Below, one piece after another: positions 32,443 through 41,696 of a DNA stretch of 64,000 nucleotides (positions are counted from its first letter, which is position 1; each line of letters starts with the position of its first letter). Position numbers and translations under genes: made by a program. The DNA lies in the NCBI RefSeq assembly GCF_014202425.1, contig NZ_JACHGT010000013.1, forward strand, positions 62,001 through 126,000. The letters run 5' to 3'. The notes below the pieces were generated by a model. It was not told the origin of the DNA. It searched no databases and saw nothing but the letters and a program-made list of their open reading frames with translations. Source of the stretch: Phytomonospora endophytica. GTDB taxonomy: Bacteria; Actinomycetota; Actinomycetes; Mycobacteriales; Micromonosporaceae.

Positions 32443-33732
32443 GTGGGACAGGCACCTAAGGAGCTGACGCCGACGGCGTCGCCGCTGCACTTCTTCGGCG
32501 CGCAGCTCCGCGAACTGCGGGAGACTGCCGGCTTGTCGCAAGCCGAACTGGGCCGAGTGACCCTCAACAGTGCCGACCTCGTGCGCAAGATCGAGACGGC
32601 GGAGCGGGCCGCATCACGGCAGTTCGTGGACCGCTGTGACGAGGTGCTGTGCGGAGGCGGGATGCTCAGGCGCCTCTGGCCGCTTCTCGAACGCGAACGC
32701 GAGCTCCGTTCCACCATTGCCGACCAGCGAGACCACGGCACTTTAGGGCCATCGGCCCGTGCCGAGGATCGACTGGTGCTTGACTGGCTGCTCGCGCACA
32801 ACGCAGGCGACGTAGGCCCAGAGCCACCTCAGCTCGACCTCGCCACGCATGCCGCAGAGCGCCTGATGAGGTTTCGCGAGGTCGACCACCTGCAAGGGGC
32901 CGGCCGGACGTATCCGGAAGTCGCCGACGTCGTACGACGCGATCTGCAGAAGCTGTCGCAGACCGCTCCGTCGGTGGCGATCGGCTACCTCGAACTAGCC
33001 GGGTATGAAGCCGTCGATCTCGGCGCCGACACCCAGGCTCGAGGCCACTACCTACGGGCACTGGAAATCACGACGAGGACCGGGAACCGCCTCTACGGCG
33101 GCTACCTGATCGGCGTGAGCCTGGCTCACCTGGCCTTGCACGGTGGGGACGCCCGGCACGCGATCCGGTTGGTGAACGCGGGACTGCGTGGTGTCGCCGA
33201 CTGCGCCACCCCTGCGGTACGTGCCGCGATCCAAGTCGTGGCCGCGCGGGCACATGCACGGCTGGGGGATGAGCGCGCCAGCGCGGCGGCTCTGCACCAG
33301 GTGGACGTCGATTTGGACCGCAGCAGGCCGGCCGAGGAGCCTGAATGGATCGGCTACTTCGGGCCGGCCGACTTGGCTGACGAAAAGGCGCACTGCTTCT
33401 TCGACCTCGGGCTCCACGACCGTGCCCAGGACGAGGCAGCGACCGCTATCGGGCTGTTGCACCCGTCGAGGATGCGGCGGTTGGCGATCGATTCCTCCCT
33501 GCACGCGACATCGCTGGCACGCAGCGGTGACCTGGATCGTGCCTGTGCCGTGGCCCACGAAGCGATCGACTACACCGCCGGCACCACGTCGTTCCGCAGC
33601 GCCCATCGCGTCACCATGATGCTCGCCGAACTGCACCCGCACGCCACCATCCCCAGCGTGCGAGAAGTCAACGACTACGCGAGGACTGTGCTCGCCGACG
33701 CGCCTGTCAGCCTCGCGGATCTGCCCGGTTGA
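32443..33732 (+). CDS. XRE-family regulator with TPR-like domain
   Basis: In this 429-residue protein the helix-turn-helix is at residues 14-60 (FFGAQLRELRETAGLSQAEL, VRKIETAERAASRQFVDRCD), followed by a long helical sensor region with TPR-like pairs (ETAPSVAIGYLELAGYEAVD region, ARGHYLRALEITTRTGNRLY). GTG start after AAGGAGGGG. It is divergent from the lanthipeptide-side genes, so it is the best candidate to control the FxLD operon. Its 3' end overlaps the convergent peptidase gene by 26 bp. Confidence 0.85.
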   Translation: MGQAPKELTPTASPLHFFGAQLRELRETAGLSQAELGRVTLNSADLVRKIETAERAASRQFVDRCDEVLCGGGMLRRLWPLLERERELRSTIADQRDHGTLGPSARAEDRLVLDWLLAHNAGDVGPEPPQLDLATHAAERLMRFREVDHLQGAGRTYPEVADVVRRDLQKLSQTAPSVAIGYLELAGYEAVDLGADTQARGHYLRALEITTRTGNRLYGGYLIGVSLAHLALHGGDARHAIRLVNAGLRGVADCATPAVRAAIQVVAARAHARLGDERASAAALHQVDVDLDRSRPAEEPEWIGYFGPADLADEKAHCFFDLGLHDRAQDEAATAIGLLHPSRMRRLAIDSSLHATSLARSGDLDRACAVAHEAIDYTAGTTSFRSAHRVTMMLAELHPHATIPSVREVNDYARTVLADAPVSLADLPG

Positions 33733-35473
33733 TTACTGCCTCGTAGGCGGCGAGTTCAGCGCTGAGGGCCGCGTTCAGTGCCTCAGGTTTCGAGAGATAG
33801 TGCCCGACATCAGCCAGAGGGAGGTACCCGGCGAGCATCCCGCGGGACTTCAGGGCCTCGGCCAGTTCACGCACGTCCGCGGCTGGAGCAACCATGTCGG
33901 CGTCCCCGTGAACCAGCAGGACCGGCCGAGACACACGATCGGCCTCCACTCCTGCGGTGGCATGAGTCAAGATCGCCGCGTGCGGGCGTTGGAAGCGCGG
34001 CGCGGTCTCGACCCACCGGTTGGGGTCCACGATCGCTGAACGGGCAGCCGCCAGCGCGAATGGCGTGTCTGGGGACGACACGGCACGCAGTGCGGTGTAG
34101 CCGCCAGCGCTGGCCCCGGTGATGAAGATTGTGCCGGGTTCGGCGAGACCAAGATCGATGAGGCCCACCGCGGCGTTGCAGCAGTCGGCCACATCCAGTT
34201 CGCCCCATCGATGATCGAGCGTCTTACGGAAGGCCCGGCCGTACCCGGTGCTGCCGCCGTAGTCGACGTCGGCGACAGCGAAGCCTCGGGATGTGAAGAA
34301 CTGGATCTCGGCGTCGAGACGGAGTTCATTGTGGTGGGTCGGTCCCGGATGGGCGCGGACTATCAGTGGAGCTGCCTGGCCCGGAACGCAGCTCAGCGGC
34401 GGGTAGTAGACGACTGTGATCGGTACTCCGTCGCTGTCGACCCGGAGGATCTGCGGAGCGGACACCGCAGCGTCAGTAGCTGGTTCGGGGCCGCTGCGGA
34501 TGACCTCGATAGCGCCGGATCCGTCGGTGGCCACCAGAGCTACCTGTTGCGGCACTGTCGGTGAAGACCCAATGACCGCGACGTGGTCGCCGTACACCGC
34601 GAGATACGGCTTGAAGAACGTGTACGGCGTCGCCAGTGGCGTGACCGCACCGGAGGCTTCGGCCAGGACGAGGCGATGTTCCACCCCGTTCTGAGCGACC
34701 ATCGCGATCCGGCCATCCGGAAGGAACCCATAGCTGGAGTAGCCCAGCTCCCACAGCGCCTCAGCGCAGTCGGCTTCCATCGGCACCAGGAGCTCGATCC
34801 CGGCACCGTCCCAGCGATGAAGGTTCTGCCATCCCGATCCCCGGTCAGACATGAAGTAGAGCGTTCCGTCTGGCCCCCACTGCGGCTGCGTTGCGGCCTC
34901 GGTCGGCCCTCCAGCCACGAGCGTGGGGTTCTTCAACTCTTGGCCTTGAACCAAGTCGGCGACCCACACCTCGGCCTGATCCCATGGCATCACATCGACT
35001 GGCCACTCCACCCACGCCAAGCGTCCGTCCGAAAGCGACGGTGATGCGATGAACCCGGCGGTGCGCAGGACTACCTCACCACCTGAATCCGGGTCGATGA
35101 CGACGAGTTCGTCGTATGTATCGGTTTCACGGACAAACAACAAGAGCCCGCCGGCGAACCGTAGATCTCCAGCGGAACCAGGACTTGTGTAGGCCGAACC
35201 GCCATCCAGCCAGATCCGGCCATCGTCACTGCTGACCACCCAGATCCCACGGGGGCTGACGGCGTACGTGCCCCCGCCATAGGCGTGGATGCTGTTCCCC
35301 ACCGGGATGGTCGTGAAGGTCGGAACCTCCTGTGGTGTCCACGTCGCCACCACATCCACGCCTTGTTCAGGTCTCGACTCGACCCAGAACATGGCTCCAT
35401 TGTGGGCCGAGAGTCCATCGAAGGAGCTCGCCGCGCTGGCCTCGGTGGACTCGGGGAGCTCGGCGCGTGTCAT
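33707..35473 (-). CDS. S9-family (prolyl-oligopeptidase-type) serine peptidase
   Basis: This 588-residue protein has an N-terminal beta-propeller (residues 20-340; WGPDGTLYFMSDRGSGWQNL, DGRIAMVAQN) and a C-terminal alpha/beta-hydrolase peptidase with the nucleophile elbow ITGASAGGYTAL, Asp in HGDADMVAP and His in LADVGHYLSKP. It cleaves short peptides. There is no signal peptide. Class I lanthipeptide loci in actinobacteria often lack a dedicated leader peptidase, and this enzyme is a possible leader-processing candidate, on position alone. Confidence 0.88.
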   Translation of the reverse strand: MTRAELPESTEASAASSFDGLSAHNGAMFWVESRPEQGVDVVATWTPQEVPTFTTIPVGNSIHAYGGGTYAVSPRGIWVVSSDDGRIWLDGGSAYTSPGSAGDLRFAGGLLLFVRETDTYDELVVIDPDSGGEVVLRTAGFIASPSLSDGRLAWVEWPVDVMPWDQAEVWVADLVQGQELKNPTLVAGGPTEAATQPQWGPDGTLYFMSDRGSGWQNLHRWDGAGIELLVPMEADCAEALWELGYSSYGFLPDGRIAMVAQNGVEHRLVLAEASGAVTPLATPYTFFKPYLAVYGDHVAVIGSSPTVPQQVALVATDGSGAIEVIRSGPEPATDAAVSAPQILRVDSDGVPITVVYYPPLSCVPGQAAPLIVRAHPGPTHHNELRLDAEIQFFTSRGFAVADVDYGGSTGYGRAFRKTLDHRWGELDVADCCNAAVGLIDLGLAEPGTIFITGASAGGYTALRAVSSPDTPFALAAARSAIVDPNRWVETAPRFQRPHAAILTHATAGVEADRVSRPVLLVHGDADMVAPAADVRELAEALKSRGMLAGYLPLADVGHYLSKPEALNAALSAELAAYEAVINRADPRG

Positions 35474-35608
35474 CGCCCCATCCGATCACATCTGGCCTGG
35501 CATGAACCACCCGGTCAGCAGGGGATCGCAGGGACGTTTCGAAGCATCCTTGAAACCCTTGTCGCGCTGCTCAGGTGCGCCGCAGCAGGTGGGCGGAGAT
35601 TTGACCAT

Positions 35609-35743
35609 CAGGGCCCTCGGCACGCCGAGGGCCCTGCGGACGCTGATGCGGACAGATGTGGCGTCCGCATTCAGAGCCTCCCGAAACGACGTCGTGTGCG
35701 GCCAAATGGAGCTACCGCCCCTGGAAGGTCGCGGACCTTCCAG
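35609..35743 (+). promoter_or_regulatory. three consecutive hairpins in a 290-bp leader
   Basis: Perfect stems occur at 35609-35620/35625-35636 (CAGGGCCCTCGG, loop CACG), 35646-35653/35663-35670 (ATGCGGAC) and 35721-35730/35734-35743 (CTGGAAGGTC, loop GCG). The last ends 21 bases before the ATG of the next gene. None has a T-run. The region between 35474 and 35764 holds no gene. Confidence 0.75.
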
Positions 35744-35764
35744 GAGATGTTGAGGGCAAGGTCC

Positions 35765-37903
35765 ATGAGTCGTGCTCGATTTCCACGGCTGGATGAAGAA
35801 CGAAGGAAGCAGATGACCGTCGAAGAAGGTGTCGCCGTGGACGATCCCGGGCTCGCCGACTGCGCAGACTGCCAAGGGCTCGGTGCGGCCTTCATGTCCT
35901 GCCAATGCCGACGCGACGATCAGCGCACCAGCGACTTCATCAGGCGCGTGGGGAACCTGTTCGGAATCGGCCGCAGTGATGGCCCCTGCCTGCAGTGCAA
36001 CGGAGACGGAGCGATCAGCCACCGCTGCTACCGGTGCCAGGGCTTCGGCCGTGTCCGAGCCCAACTTGTCTACGTCCTGATCAACCTCGACCTCGGCACC
36101 ATCGCTTCCACAGTGATCGAACCCGGCGCTTTCACGCCCGTACGCATACCGACCGGCGGCTGGTGCATTGATAGCGAAGTCATAGTCGACGAGCTCGCTG
36201 CGCGCCTCGGTGTTGCCCATGTCGAAGCGGCCGACGGACTCAGTAAGCTGCAAGCGATCCTTCTGCCGAAGGAGTGGCGCCCAGACCTCGATGACTATGA
36301 GCGGCTGAAACTAGAAGCCACGACAATCGCCAGGGCAAGCGGACTGGGACGCTGGAAGATCCTGTTCGGCCGGATGGAGGAACCCGCCCCACTCGATGCC
36401 GACAGCACCTTGACTCAGCTGTGCCGCCTCGCCTCCGCCTTGTGTCTCGACCTCGTCATCGACAAGCGACGGTTCAGGCACCCAAGAGGAAATCCGGGCG
36501 GCTTTCACTGGGATGTGCGCTTCGAAACCTCGGGCACGCCCGTGGCCGCGCCACGCAAAATCGGTGGCTCGTCCAGCCTGGCAGAGGCGCTCGCTAAGGC
36601 CGATCCGCTGAAACTGCTGGAAAACCTGCCGCGTTACGACAGGACGGCCCCTGCCTACCGCCTCGCCCCAGCGGAGCCGCCAGCAGACCTGGACCTCAGG
36701 ATCGCAGCGATCGAAGACGAGCTCAACACGACCGGTGACAGTCCAGTGGGAGCCATCGCGACCTGGTGCGACTCGAGGTGGCACTACAGTTCGTTGCGTT
36801 CGGTGGCCGAGATAGACGGTACCGAGTTCATCGAGCGGATCCAATCACCACCGCGGCCCGCGTACTGGGCAGAACCGGTCTTCTCCCGTGAGTGCCACGC
36901 ATGCGCCGACGGCCCTGAGTACCGCTACTGCCACTGCGCCATCGACGGCAACAAGGCCGACGCCGGCTGCGTGTCCTGCGCAGGCACAGGCATCAAGGAA
37001 TCTCGCACGGGCTGTTTCACCTGCGGCAAAGTCGGTGAGATCAGGGCAGGCGCGGTCGTGACCATCACCGACCTCGACCAACACCACACCTTCATCGACC
37101 TGTCCCCTGACGCTGACGCCGAGATCACCGACGCGGGCCTGACCCCCGGCAACGCCACCATCTGGCAACTCCCCGACCGCTATCGACTGAGCCACTGGCT
37201 CAGCACACTCGGCATCCCAACGGACCAGGTCATCGACCCCACCGGCGCCGCGATGGGAGTGGACAACCATCTCGAGCGTGGCAGCGTCTACGACTTCCAC
37301 GGAACGATCACTACTGCCCTCGATGCCACCAGCGCCTACCTTGCCGACATCACCAAAGGCCGCACCGGCGCGCGCATCATCATCGTCGACAGCACGCCGG
37401 CCTGGCGGCCACTGGAATCGCTCGCCGCCATCGCCACCGGACTTCAGATGACCCTCGAAGTCGTCGTGCGCTGCTACCACCACTGCGAAGGCGACATCGG
37501 CGCCATCCACGGTGACCTTTGGGGAGTGCACCTACGAGCCATCGATGCAGCCCCCGACAAGTTGAACCACGGGCACCACATCAGCCTCCGAGCCGCCGTC
37601 AACGCCTCCTTCACTTCCCTCGGACAGCAACTTTCGCGTACGGCCCGAGACACCAACCCCACCGTCGGGCTGCCGGCCCCTCAGCAACCTCACCCACCGG
37701 TCACCGATCTGACCGGACTCGAACAAGTCATGCACACGCTCGCCGAGCGCTATACCCCACCGACCGGCACGACAATCGCCTGCCGACTGAGCCCCGGACG
37801 CGTCAGCATCCACCACCAGCCATCCCACAGCAGCAGAGGCCCGATGACGATCCTCGCCGAAGGCCGGGACCTCAGCGAGATCGTGCCCTTGCTCGGCCTA
37901 TAG
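35765..37903 (+). CDS. large protein with two DnaJ-like CxxCxG blocks, unknown
   Basis: In this 712-residue protein residues 35-105 hold CADCQGLG, CQC, CLQCNGDG and CYRCQGFG. A second block at about residues 377-420 has CHACADGPEYRYCHC, CVSCAGTGIK and CFTCGKVG. Between and after are alpha/beta regions without recognised motifs, e.g. LSHWLSTLGIPTDQVIDPTG. Not recognised as a known family. The ATG at 35765 follows GAGGG; ATG at 35813 after AAGGAAG is an alternative. It is followed after 30 bp by a DUF6244-like gene in the same direction, so the two may be an operon. Confidence 0.7.
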   Translation: MSRARFPRLDEERRKQMTVEEGVAVDDPGLADCADCQGLGAAFMSCQCRRDDQRTSDFIRRVGNLFGIGRSDGPCLQCNGDGAISHRCYRCQGFGRVRAQLVYVLINLDLGTIASTVIEPGAFTPVRIPTGGWCIDSEVIVDELAARLGVAHVEAADGLSKLQAILLPKEWRPDLDDYERLKLEATTIARASGLGRWKILFGRMEEPAPLDADSTLTQLCRLASALCLDLVIDKRRFRHPRGNPGGFHWDVRFETSGTPVAAPRKIGGSSSLAEALAKADPLKLLENLPRYDRTAPAYRLAPAEPPADLDLRIAAIEDELNTTGDSPVGAIATWCDSRWHYSSLRSVAEIDGTEFIERIQSPPRPAYWAEPVFSRECHACADGPEYRYCHCAIDGNKADAGCVSCAGTGIKESRTGCFTCGKVGEIRAGAVVTITDLDQHHTFIDLSPDADAEITDAGLTPGNATIWQLPDRYRLSHWLSTLGIPTDQVIDPTGAAMGVDNHLERGSVYDFHGTITTALDATSAYLADITKGRTGARIIIVDSTPAWRPLESLAAIATGLQMTLEVVVRCYHHCEGDIGAIHGDLWGVHLRAIDAAPDKLNHGHHISLRAAVNASFTSLGQQLSRTARDTNPTVGLPAPQQPHPPVTDLTGLEQVMHTLAERYTPPTGTTIACRLSPGRVSIHHQPSHSSRGPMTILAEGRDLSEIVPLLGL

Positions 37904-37933
37904 CCCGAACCCGCAGTAACGAAGGGAAACTCC

Positions 37934-38188
37934 GTGGCATCCATCGATGACCTACTCGGTTCGCTTGAAACCCTCAAAGGCGCCATCGACCAATCCAAGA
38001 GTGCAGCCAACGGCGCCCGGAGCGTCGCCGACGAGACCTACAGCCAGTTCCAGGGCCTGGGCGCCGAGGGGGTGGCCGCGATTCTGAACACCGCCAAGGA
38101 TCAGATCGAGGCCAGCTTCAGCGCCCTCGACCAAGCCATGAACGAAGCCGAACAGGCGCGAGCCACCGCAGAGTCGGCGAAGGGCTGA
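37934..38188 (+). CDS. DUF6244-like small helical protein (locus A)
   Basis: This 84-residue two-helix protein (MASIDDLLGSLETLKGAIDQ) ends in AEQARATAESAKG. It is clearly paralogous to the protein at 59406, sharing MASIDD, ETLKGAID, the E.YSQ.QG.GAEG turn and the final A.TVESA.G. In actinobacteria this domain occurs as the N-terminal part of proteins with C-terminal toxin domains such as SCP1.201-like deaminases (family recall). Here the frame runs only 33 codons past the stop with no toxin domain. GTG start after GAAGGG. Confidence 0.75.
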   Translation: MASIDDLLGSLETLKGAIDQSKSAANGARSVADETYSQFQGLGAEGVAAILNTAKDQIEASFSALDQAMNEAEQARATAESAKG

Positions 38189-38323
38189 GGCTGGGAGACG
38201 CCCGAGCCACGACGAGGAGCCCAGACAGGACTCCTTCTGCACCGAGAGGGAGCCCGGCCAGCCCTCCGTTGTTCAAGAGCGGATCCGTGAGGTCGCAGGC
38301 GGTCTGAATGTGCCGTCCGGGAG

Positions 38324-38797
38324 ATGGCCGCTGGTCTGACAGTCGACGAACAGAACCGAATGATCACGACCAGGAACGAGAACGCTGTGCCCCACACCGC
38401 CTGGTGGTCCTACGACAGCAGGACGCTTGACAGCCCGACAGACGTCGAGGACCTCTTCGCCACCGCCACGACGACCTGGTACTCCAACGCCGTCAAAGCC
38501 ATTCGGATACTGATCGGCCCGGCTGGCACCGACGAGACTCGGGCACCCCTGCAAGTCGACATCGACATCGACGAAGGCCGTGCCCACGTGCGTTGGCGCC
38601 CCGACGACACACTCGGTTTCGAGGAAGGCGCCAAACCCCACCACCGTTCCTTGCGGGTCCATATCCAGTCCGATGAGCCACTCGCAACACTTGAAGGGGC
38701 AGACTGCCTGGTGACGCCGGGATACGCGCTCCGCGCAGTCGAGGAGTACACCGAGACGGGCGCTCGGCCTGGATGTCTTGGCTGGCGCCCCTATTGA
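38324..38797 (+). CDS. Imm1-like immunity protein
   Basis: In this 157-residue protein the C-terminal LVTPGYALRAVEEYTETGAR, followed by PGCLGWRPY, is the Imm1 family signature (helix, then tG.rP..v.W), and the central beta-strands (DIDIDEGRAHVRWRPDD) fit. Imm1 proteins neutralise deaminase and nuclease toxins. It stands 135 bp after a DUF6244-like gene where a toxin domain would be expected but is absent, so it looks like an orphan immunity gene. The start codon is uncertain because GGGAG touches the ATG. Confidence 0.7.
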   Translation: MAAGLTVDEQNRMITTRNENAVPHTAWWSYDSRTLDSPTDVEDLFATATTTWYSNAVKAIRILIGPAGTDETRAPLQVDIDIDEGRAHVRWRPDDTLGFEEGAKPHHRSLRVHIQSDEPLATLEGADCLVTPGYALRAVEEYTETGARPGCLGWRPY

Positions 38798-38836
38798 CCT
38801 CTGCGGCGGCAGGCGAGTTCCGAGAGGGCGCTCGGT

Positions 38837-40834
38837 TTACCCTTCTGCGGTTGCTTCAATGAAGCCCGGCTGCTTCCTCCGGGCGTCGTAGCCGGCGGCC
38901 TGCTTGCGGTAGAGGCGCGCGTAGAGCCCGCCGCGGGCGAGGAGCTCGTCATGGGTGCCGTGGTCGCTGATGCGGCCGTCTTCGAGGACGTAGATGGTGT
39001 CGGCGTCCCGGACGTTGGCCAGGCGGTGGGTAATCAAGACGGTGGTGCCGCTGCGTTCGGCGAGGTGGGTGAACAGCGCGTGCTCGGCGTCGGCGTCGAG
39101 CGCGGCGGACGGTTCGTCGCAGATGAGGATGGGGGCGTCGCGGTAGGCAGTGCGGGCGGCGAGGAGCCTCTGCCATTGGCCGCCGGAGAGGTCGTGTCCG
39201 CCTTTGAAGGTGCGGTCGAGCAGGGTCGCGTAGCCCTTGGGGAAGTCGAGGATCATGTCGTGGGCGCCGGTGGCTTTGGCAGCTTCGGTGATCTTGGCCG
39301 GGACCTTCGAGCCGTTGACGCGGTCGTTGGCGGTGATGTCGCCGATCTTGATGTTCATGGTCGCTGTCAGCGGCCACTGCTGGAAATCCTGCCGCATCAC
39401 GCCGACGTGCCGGGCGACCACGTCAGCATCGAGATCGGCCAGATCGGTTGCGTCCCAGGTGATGCGTCCTGAAGTGGGGGTGTACAACCCCGCAAGAAGC
39501 GCGGCGAGGGTGGTCTTTCCGGACCCGTTCTTACCCACCAGCGCGATCGTTTCCCCACGCCTGACCGTGAGAGTGACGCCCGCGAGGGCGTCCTTTTCGG
39601 TGCTGGGGTACCGGAACGTCACGTCTTCGACGGCGATTACATCCGGTGCCTTAGGCCGCTGAGGGCTTCTGGGGCGAGGGATTCGGCCTCGGCCGGTGGC
39701 TATGAACGCTTGGTGGTCTGCGGCGTACAAACCCTGGTCGAACAGCGCATTGATCGACATGACCAGGAGGTTCACATCGCCCCTGCCGCGCTGAAGGGCC
39801 AGCACGGCCGTGGCCGCCGCGGCGAGGGCCACCGCGCCGATCGCGATCAGCCAGCCCAGTCCGGCATACATCGCCAACGCGGCCGCGCCGCCGATGAGTC
39901 CACCGACGACGCGGATCCGGGTCTGGGAGGCCAGCACCGACATGTCCGTGTCGGTTTCGACCCGCATGATCTTGCCATGCTCTCCGCGCAGCCACGCCGA
40001 CAGACCGAGCGTGCGGACCTCGGCGGCGGTGTTGCGGGAGGCCATGAGGGTTTCCAGGACCCACACGCGTCGTCGCCTGGCGGCCCGCTGGTACCAGGAG
40101 GTGTACTCCACGCGCGCAGCGCGCACCGCTGCCCATCCGGCCGGCAGCCCTGCTGCGAGTAGGAACACCAGTAGCAGTGGGTGGATCACCACGAGCACCG
40201 CGGCCACGGCGGCGACCCCGACGAGCCCGGTGAGGACGTCGACAGACTCCTGCACCAACCGCACCATCGCCTGGATGCCCCGCGACTTCGACTTGTCCAT
40301 CTCGTCGGCGAGTTTCGGGTCATCGAAGGCCGCCAGGTCCATCCGCGTCGTGACGGCGAAGAACTCCGCCTCCACCGCGTTGGTCACCAACGGTTCCAGC
40401 CGCGCCTGCGCATACCCGGCCCCGGTCGACAGGCCCGACCGGGCCGCCAACAGCACCGTCACCGACACCAGCGCGGGAACCGCAGCCAAGACACGGTCCA
40501 TGCTCGGACCCTCGGAGGACAACAGTGCGGCGGCGACGTCCTGCGTGGCCAGCAACCCGAACGTCGACGCCACCCCGGACGCCACATTCAGCAGCAGGCA
40601 CAGCAGTGTCGTGACCGGCGCGGCCGTCCAAGCAGCCCGGTAGGCACCGGCGAGCAGCGCCGGAAGGCGGCTAGCGATCGCGACGAACCCGGTCGCGGCG
40701 GTCTCCGGGTTCTCGTGCGCCAACCAGGCGGCTGCCTCCAACTCGCCGCCGAAGACTGAATCCTCCGCCGGTGGAGGCGCGGCGGCCTGGCTCGCCGGTC
40801 GGCGGGACACCTTTGCCCACAGCTTTCTCAGCAC
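38837..40834 (-). CDS. ABC exporter, fused permease-ATPase
   Basis: In this 665-residue protein an N-terminal membrane domain with about six helices (residues 75-340) is followed by an ATPase domain: Walker A ALVGKNGSGKTTLAA, Q-loop VMRQDFQQWPLT, signature DLSGGQWQR, Walker B ILICDEPSAALD and the His in ITHRL. No N-terminal peptidase domain. The build matches exporters of peptides and lanthipeptides (LanT of class I). It lies about 7 kb from the lanthipeptide operon and is the only complete exporter in the accessory region. Confidence 0.88.
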   Translation of the reverse strand: MLRKLWAKVSRRPASQAAAPPPAEDSVFGGELEAAAWLAHENPETAATGFVAIASRLPALLAGAYRAAWTAAPVTTLLCLLLNVASGVASTFGLLATQDVAAALLSSEGPSMDRVLAAVPALVSVTVLLAARSGLSTGAGYAQARLEPLVTNAVEAEFFAVTTRMDLAAFDDPKLADEMDKSKSRGIQAMVRLVQESVDVLTGLVGVAAVAAVLVVIHPLLLVFLLAAGLPAGWAAVRAARVEYTSWYQRAARRRRVWVLETLMASRNTAAEVRTLGLSAWLRGEHGKIMRVETDTDMSVLASQTRIRVVGGLIGGAAALAMYAGLGWLIAIGAVALAAAATAVLALQRGRGDVNLLVMSINALFDQGLYAADHQAFIATGRGRIPRPRSPQRPKAPDVIAVEDVTFRYPSTEKDALAGVTLTVRRGETIALVGKNGSGKTTLAALLAGLYTPTSGRITWDATDLADLDADVVARHVGVMRQDFQQWPLTATMNIKIGDITANDRVNGSKVPAKITEAAKATGAHDMILDFPKGYATLLDRTFKGGHDLSGGQWQRLLAARTAYRDAPILICDEPSAALDADAEHALFTHLAERSGTTVLITHRLANVRDADTIYVLEDGRISDHGTHDELLARGGLYARLYRKQAAGYDARRKQPGFIEATAEG

Positions 40835-41174
40835 AGTTCCCCCTCGGACGGTATGAGCCCTCCCCCGGCGAGCCTAGAAGCGCGGTCGTTCGAGTGGGGT
40901 CGCCAAACCGACTCTCGTGGCAGGTCAGACCTGCATAGGCCATCTCACTCGCACGGAATCGAGCCGACGCGGAATTACGCTGTCGCACCGCCAAAGGACC
41001 CGGACCACCTGTCACATCATGGATCGAAGCCCATGTGAGTACAGCCGGCCCGGAAGGCGCTGTCGGACGTCTCCCGAGACCGCAGCCATGTCTTCCCCGA
41101 GCAGGGGCCGAAAGGGCTGGTCGATCTGACCACCAGGGATGACGGGAATGTCGCCCTGCGGTCGCAATGGACGG

Positions 41175-41405
41175 ATGCAGGTAGATGTAGCGACGCCAAG
41201 CATGGAATGGTTCCCTGCGGAGTTCGAGCAAGCCCTTCGCGTAGGTGCCTTCACTACTGAGGTTTGGGGAGTTTGCTACAACGGCGGACTCGACGAGGAC
41301 CAAACCCACTACGTCGACATGACCTTCGAGACTTCTGGCGAGCGATCCATCCTGATCGGCCGTACCTGCTTGACGAGCGCGCAGATGGGTAATGGTCCTG
41401 GATGA
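41175..41405 (+). CDS. hypothetical protein
   Basis: This 76-residue frame (MEWFPAEFEQALRVGAFTTE is its core) has a beta-strand pattern HYVDMTFETSGERSILIGRT. It looks like a real protein by amino-acid pattern but has no clear ribosome site, and the start could also be at 41202. The flanking stretches 40835-41174 and 41406-41696 hold no credible gene or repeat. Confidence 0.35.
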   Translation: MQVDVATPSMEWFPAEFEQALRVGAFTTEVWGVCYNGGLDEDQTHYVDMTFETSGERSILIGRTCLTSAQMGNGPG

Positions 41406-41696
41406 TGACGTTGGAGCTTAGCAACTTGCGAAAAGTCGGTGGAGAACTACCGCACGTCGCCTAGGTGCATCGCCCCATATGCGGCTGCAGAGCAGCCACA
41501 TCCATCCGGCGGGTCGCTTCCGATACCTCAAGTGCGAAGAGGTAGCCTCATCCGTGAGGCGGCACGCGTCCGCCGGTTCCCGCTGAACCAGATTCCACGC
41601 CAGTTCAGCCTGCGGACAAGTGGCTCCGACGCAACGCGATTCGTTGTCATGCTCGCCTTCGGCGACGTATGCGTGGATGCGGCGCAGGAGTCACCG

